From NCBI GenBank assembly GCA_018697195.1, contig CM031870.1:1377076-1441075 (forward strand): a DNA stretch of 64,000 nucleotides, given 5' to 3'. The stretch is from Certhia americana (lineage: Eukaryota; Chordata; Aves; Passeriformes; Certhiidae). A program made the position numbers and the translations under genes. The notes under the pieces are model-generated. The model was not told where the DNA came from, did no database searches, and saw only the letters and a program-made list of their open reading frames with translations. The stretch's first letter is position 1. Every line of letters starts with the position of its first letter. Positions 62,401-64,000 of the stretch are shown here, one piece after another.

Positions 62401-63950
62401 ATATGGAGCTCTTTTATTTGCAATTATCAATATAGCTATTGGTACTGCCTCAGCCATGGTATCAATGCTGAGAAGAAAGGCTCTAATGTAGAGGGATAAG
62501 CCACCACTGGAGATTTTGGGCTGGGAGCTTTAATGTACTGTTCAAAAGGAGATGCATTGCAGGAGAGATCTAATCGAGGTCCCTCTGTCTCTCGTGCTAA
62601 ATGAAGCACAAAACTACTCTTCCCACACCGTACCTAATGGAACAAGGAGCACGGCTCATCCATGATTTCACAAGGGAGGATTGCTCTATCTTCCTTGGAT
62701 TGTGCACCGTATAAACGGAGCAGCAGGGAGGAGGAAAGGCATGAGTGTGACATGCTGTGGTGTGTAGGTGACAGCTCTGGGTGTGAGAGAGCTCTGGGTT
62801 CTGTGCTCACAGCTTGGGAGAAGCCAGCACGAGGAGGAGAGGGCTCCCCCTGCTCAGGCAGGCAGTCCCTCCCAGGGGCTGATTTACGGGCACGTGTTTG
62901 TATCTGCTGCAGCTCATGCTTCACCACTGTGCTCTGCAGGGTGATGCTGCTGCCTCTGTCACCTGACTGCTACATGTCCCTTTTGCATTGCAATTTAAGA
63001 AGCTTTTAACAGCTCTGTAAATAGTGCATTTCTTTATCTGCTTCACTGCAGTTGCATAATTTCCTCTCTCTCCGAGTCTCACTCTGCCTCCCCCCACCAT
63101 GCACACATCAAGGTCAGGCTTCCAGATGTCATCTCCAAATCTTTCTTAAACATAATCTGCAATCAGGCCTCTTTTCACAGTTCCCCAGTTGCTCTTGGAC
63201 ATTCTTAGGGTGCCTCATGACCTGTTTGTCTGCCTTTCATAACGCTGATCTCACTCTCTGTGCTTCAAGGTGCTTTCCAAAACTGATGGGTGGCCTTTGT
63301 ACAGAGCAAGCTCCTCTTCTTGGGGTACACACAGTACCATCCAAGTCTTGTTAAGAAAAAGAACGTGCTTTCTGGTTTCCAGGAAAGTAAATCAGGGTAT
63401 CCAGAATATTGTTCTCTTATGAGGAAAGGCTAGGAGAATTGGGATTGTTCAGCCTGGAAAAGAGAAGGCCTTGGGGTGACCTAATTTCAATACCTGAAGG
63501 GAGCCTACAAGAAAGATAAGGAGAGACTATTTACGAGGGTCTGGAGTGACAGGACAAAGGGGAATGGCTTCAAACTGAGAGAGTAGGGTTAGATTGAATA
63601 TTGGGAAGAAATTCTTCCTTGTGAGTGTGATGAAGCACTGGTACAAGTTATTAGAGAACCTGTGGCTGCCCACAGATTCCACACCCTAGAGGTGTCCAAG
63701 GCCAGATTGGACGGATCTTGGAGGAACCTGGGATAGAGAAAGTGTCCCTGCCCATAGCAGGGGTGGAATGAGATGATCTTTTAACATCCCTTCCAACTTG
63801 CTGTGATTCCATGATTGCTCATGGGTGACTGTTGGACTTTCTTTCTATTTCTGTGGTTTGTTCCTTTCTTCCAGCGTGACGTACGAGGATCCACAGGCTG
63901 TCAAAGGACTGGCATCTGCCCTGGATGTTCGGAAACAGAACACAGGAGGG
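26434..63950 (+). CDS. TOM1L2: TOM1L2, VHS/GAT endosomal sorting adaptor (5' part)
   Basis: TOM1L2 is a TOM1-family adaptor on endosomes that binds ubiquitin, Tollip and clathrin and helps sort ubiquitinated cargo. Twelve exons in correct phase give 426 codons, and the gene continues past the right edge (the mammalian protein is about 507 residues). The N-terminus is [20 protein letters not shown]. The VHS domain spans about residues 20-152, with [30 protein letters not shown] and [14 protein letters not shown] Pro/Ser/Thr-rich linker covers 168-220. The GAT three-helix domain spans about 220-305, with [20 protein letters not shown] and [18 protein letters not shown]. Then come FERYRSGRS and an acidic clathrin-box-like [10 protein letters not shown] near residue 331. 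The sequence is very close to the mammalian paralogue TOM1L2 and clearly distinct from TOM1. All introns here are GT-AG. Intron 1 is 18.8 kb. It shares a promoter with DRC3. Confidence 0.97.
26486..45277 (+). other. TOM1L2: TOM1L2 intron 1 (18.8 kb)
   Basis: The first 500 bases are very G-rich on the plus strand. One CR1 is found at about 27.5-27.9 kb; from there to exon 2 I recognise no CR1 and no exon on either strand. Short homopolymers occur (C/T at 30979-31004, T at 33773-33792 and 43369-43388, G13 at 37543). Many short open frames in this interval lack splice-supported similarity. Confidence 0.6.
27520..27917 (+). repeat. CR1 LINE 3' fragment, sense
   Basis: A long well-kept copy: 'gggattgtccagcctggaaaag', 'ggtgacctt', 'tttacaagggtctggagtgacaag', 'atggcttcaaactgacaag', 'gatgatctttaatgtcccttctaaccc', 'tgtgattctata'. 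Confidence 0.96.
45278..45362 (+). CDS. TOM1L2: TOM1L2 exon 2
   Basis: Encodes [20 protein letters not shown] then IINETEE, between TTTACAG| and GG|GTATGT. 85 nt; start of the VHS domain. Confidence 0.97.
45560..45828 (+). repeat. CR1 LINE 3' fragment, sense
   Basis: 'aggcaatggcctcaagttgtgccaggagag', 'aaaaattcttcacagtaagggtggtt', 'tggttggactcagtgatccagagggccattccaacccaaatgattcc'. About 200 bases downstream of exon 2. Confidence 0.95.
46310..46388 (+). CDS. TOM1L2: TOM1L2 exon 3
   Basis: Encodes [20 protein letters not shown] then VMLALT, between CTTCAG| and ACG|GTGAGT. VHS domain. Confidence 0.97.
47986..48135 (+). CDS. TOM1L2: TOM1L2 exon 4
   Basis: Encodes [20 protein letters not shown] then a segment ending [20 protein letters not shown]. 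150 nt, VHS domain. Confidence 0.97.
50330..50545 (+). repeat. Ancient MIR/L2-type tail relic
   Basis: 'gacaatgggcaggtctcctaagctct', then 'ggattgtaagctgtctaggacagggattgtcttacaatgtgtgtagacagcacttaggacaata' follows the 3' core of amniote MIR/L2-type elements. Very diverged. Confidence 0.55.
51633..51705 (+). pseudogene. C2H2 zinc-finger relic fragment
   Basis: 'caccagagaattcattcaggagag' reads HQRIHSGE, the C2H2 inter-finger linker. After a small deletion, 'tatgaatgttctggctgtggg' reads YECSGCG, the next finger's zinc-binding CxxC. The frame breaks between them and the second histidine pair is missing. It is a short decayed fragment, probably of a zinc-finger gene copy, inside a TOM1L2 intron. 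Confidence 0.5.
52335..52469 (+). CDS. TOM1L2: TOM1L2 exon 5
   Basis: Encodes [20 protein letters not shown] then a segment ending [14 protein letters not shown]. 135 nt; end of the VHS domain. Confidence 0.97.
53405..53563 (+). CDS. TOM1L2: TOM1L2 exon 6
   Basis: Encodes [20 protein letters not shown] then a Ser/Thr/Pro-rich linker ending [16 protein letters not shown]. The most diverged exon, as expected for a linker. Confidence 0.96.
54250..54366 (+). CDS. TOM1L2: TOM1L2 exon 7
   Basis: Encodes [20 protein letters not shown] then a segment ending [15 protein letters not shown]. First GAT helix. Confidence 0.97.
54490..54670 (-). repeat. Ancient CR1-like LINE fragment, antisense
   Basis: 'ttcccttgaaacttgttccagtgctttcctctttgtgtagctagatatttttcccaatgttgaatatcaggtctcc' follows the reverse order of an old CR1 family. 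Strongly diverged. Confidence 0.6.
57012..57145 (+). CDS. TOM1L2: TOM1L2 exon 8
   Basis: Encodes [20 protein letters not shown] then a segment ending [12 protein letters not shown] plus AG|GTGGGG. GAT domain. Confidence 0.97.
58860..58985 (-). repeat. CR1 LINE fragment, antisense
   Basis: 'catagaatcacagaatggtttgggttcaaaactcatctg' then 'acaccttccactagaccaggttgttcaaagctccatccagcctggccttg'. Confidence 0.93.
59686..59734 (+). CDS. TOM1L2: TOM1L2 exon 9
   Basis: Small exon: [16 protein letters not shown] between AACAG| and GGA|GTAAGT. 49 nt. Confidence 0.95.
59960..60275 (-). repeat. Ancient CR1-like LINE fragment, antisense
   Basis: 'aagttccacagtttcactatacattt', 'cttcatgccattcgtaattttaggagccactctcatctcc', 'ctcctttccaagctgaagagttctaattattcttt' follow in reverse the order of an old amniote CR1 family. 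Confidence 0.7.
60568..60691 (+). CDS. TOM1L2: TOM1L2 exon 10
   Basis: Encodes [20 protein letters not shown] then a segment ending [10 protein letters not shown] plus G|GTGAGT. Carries the acidic clathrin-box-like motif. Confidence 0.97.
61490..61607 (+). CDS. TOM1L2: TOM1L2 exon 11
   Basis: Encodes [20 protein letters not shown] then [18 protein letters not shown] plus two bases, ending AA|GTAAGT. Confidence 0.96.
63400..63820 (+). repeat. CR1 LINE 3' fragment, sense
   Basis: A long well-kept copy: 'gggattgttcagcctggaaaag', 'ttggggtgacctaatttcaatacctg', 'atggcttcaaactgag', 'gatgatcttttaacatcccttccaacttgctgtgattccatgatt'. It ends about 55 bases before TOM1L2 exon 12. Confidence 0.96.
63875..63950 (+). 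CDS. TOM1L2: TOM1L2 exon 12 (last in window)
   Basis: Completes an asparagine codon and encodes [20 protein letters not shown] then QNTGG|GTAGGT. The remaining C-terminal exons lie to the right of the window. Confidence 0.95.
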
Positions 63951-64000
63951 GTAGGTCACAGCTCTGTGGTTTGTTTTCCATGTGGAATCCAAGCTGGAGG

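Noticed and set aside
1..64000. CRISPR arrays, tRNA or rRNA genes, bacterial operons or phage elements
   Set aside because: None seen; the window is ordinary vertebrate nuclear DNA, and I recognised no endogenous viral genes.

Overview
This is nuclear DNA from a bird, seen as a gene-dense block of vertebrate genes with short exons, GT-AG introns and many truncated CR1 LINE copies. Several CR1 copies end in the typical avian 3' signature around 'CCAACCCAAACCATTCTGTGATTCT'. The gene order matches the block next to SREBF1/RAI1 on human 17p11.2: GID4, ATPAF2, DRC3 (LRRC48), TOM1L2. I cannot name the species.

Layout. GID4 (-) contributes only its first coding exon (about 1846-2045) and part of intron 1. 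It is head-to-head with ATPAF2 (+, about 2540-8338, 3' end near 8.8 kb) across a CpG-rich promoter with inverted CCAAT boxes. ATPAF2 is tail-to-tail with DRC3 (-, coding 24815 down to 9851). DRC3 is head-to-head with TOM1L2 (+, starts 26434, runs off the right edge after exon 12) across a second CpG-rich promoter. That promoter has seven CCAAT boxes, an E-box, a 73-base assembly gap and a heptamer-based minisatellite. TOM1L2 intron 1 (18.8 kb) fills most of the right half.

The DRC3 model rebuilt here has 12 coding exons with consistent phase, 519 codons plus stop, close to the roughly 520 residues of the mammalian protein. Two of its introns only work as minor-spliceosome (U12) AT-AC introns. 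Each has an exact ATATCCTT 5' splice site, a TTCCTTAAC-like branch site 12-13 bases from the 3' end, and an AC terminus. Exon phase and protein alignment fit only with these ends.

The other main observation concerns sequence quality. From about 1.74 kb (a 28-base G run) to about 6.45 kb the GID4 exon and the 5' ATPAF2 exons are recognisable but full of small indels, while ATPAF2 exons from 6555 on are clean. This looks like an unpolished long-read or gap-filled stretch, not gene decay.

The genes do not form one pathway. GID4 is the substrate receptor of the CTLH/GID ubiquitin ligase, ATPAF2 is a mitochondrial F1-ATPase assembly chaperone, DRC3 is an axonemal nexin-dynein regulatory complex subunit, and TOM1L2 is a VHS/GAT endosomal sorting adaptor. 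The link is shared bidirectional promoters and conserved synteny. I saw no undescribed multi-gene system; the unusual content is in splicing, promoter architecture, repeats and assembly quality.
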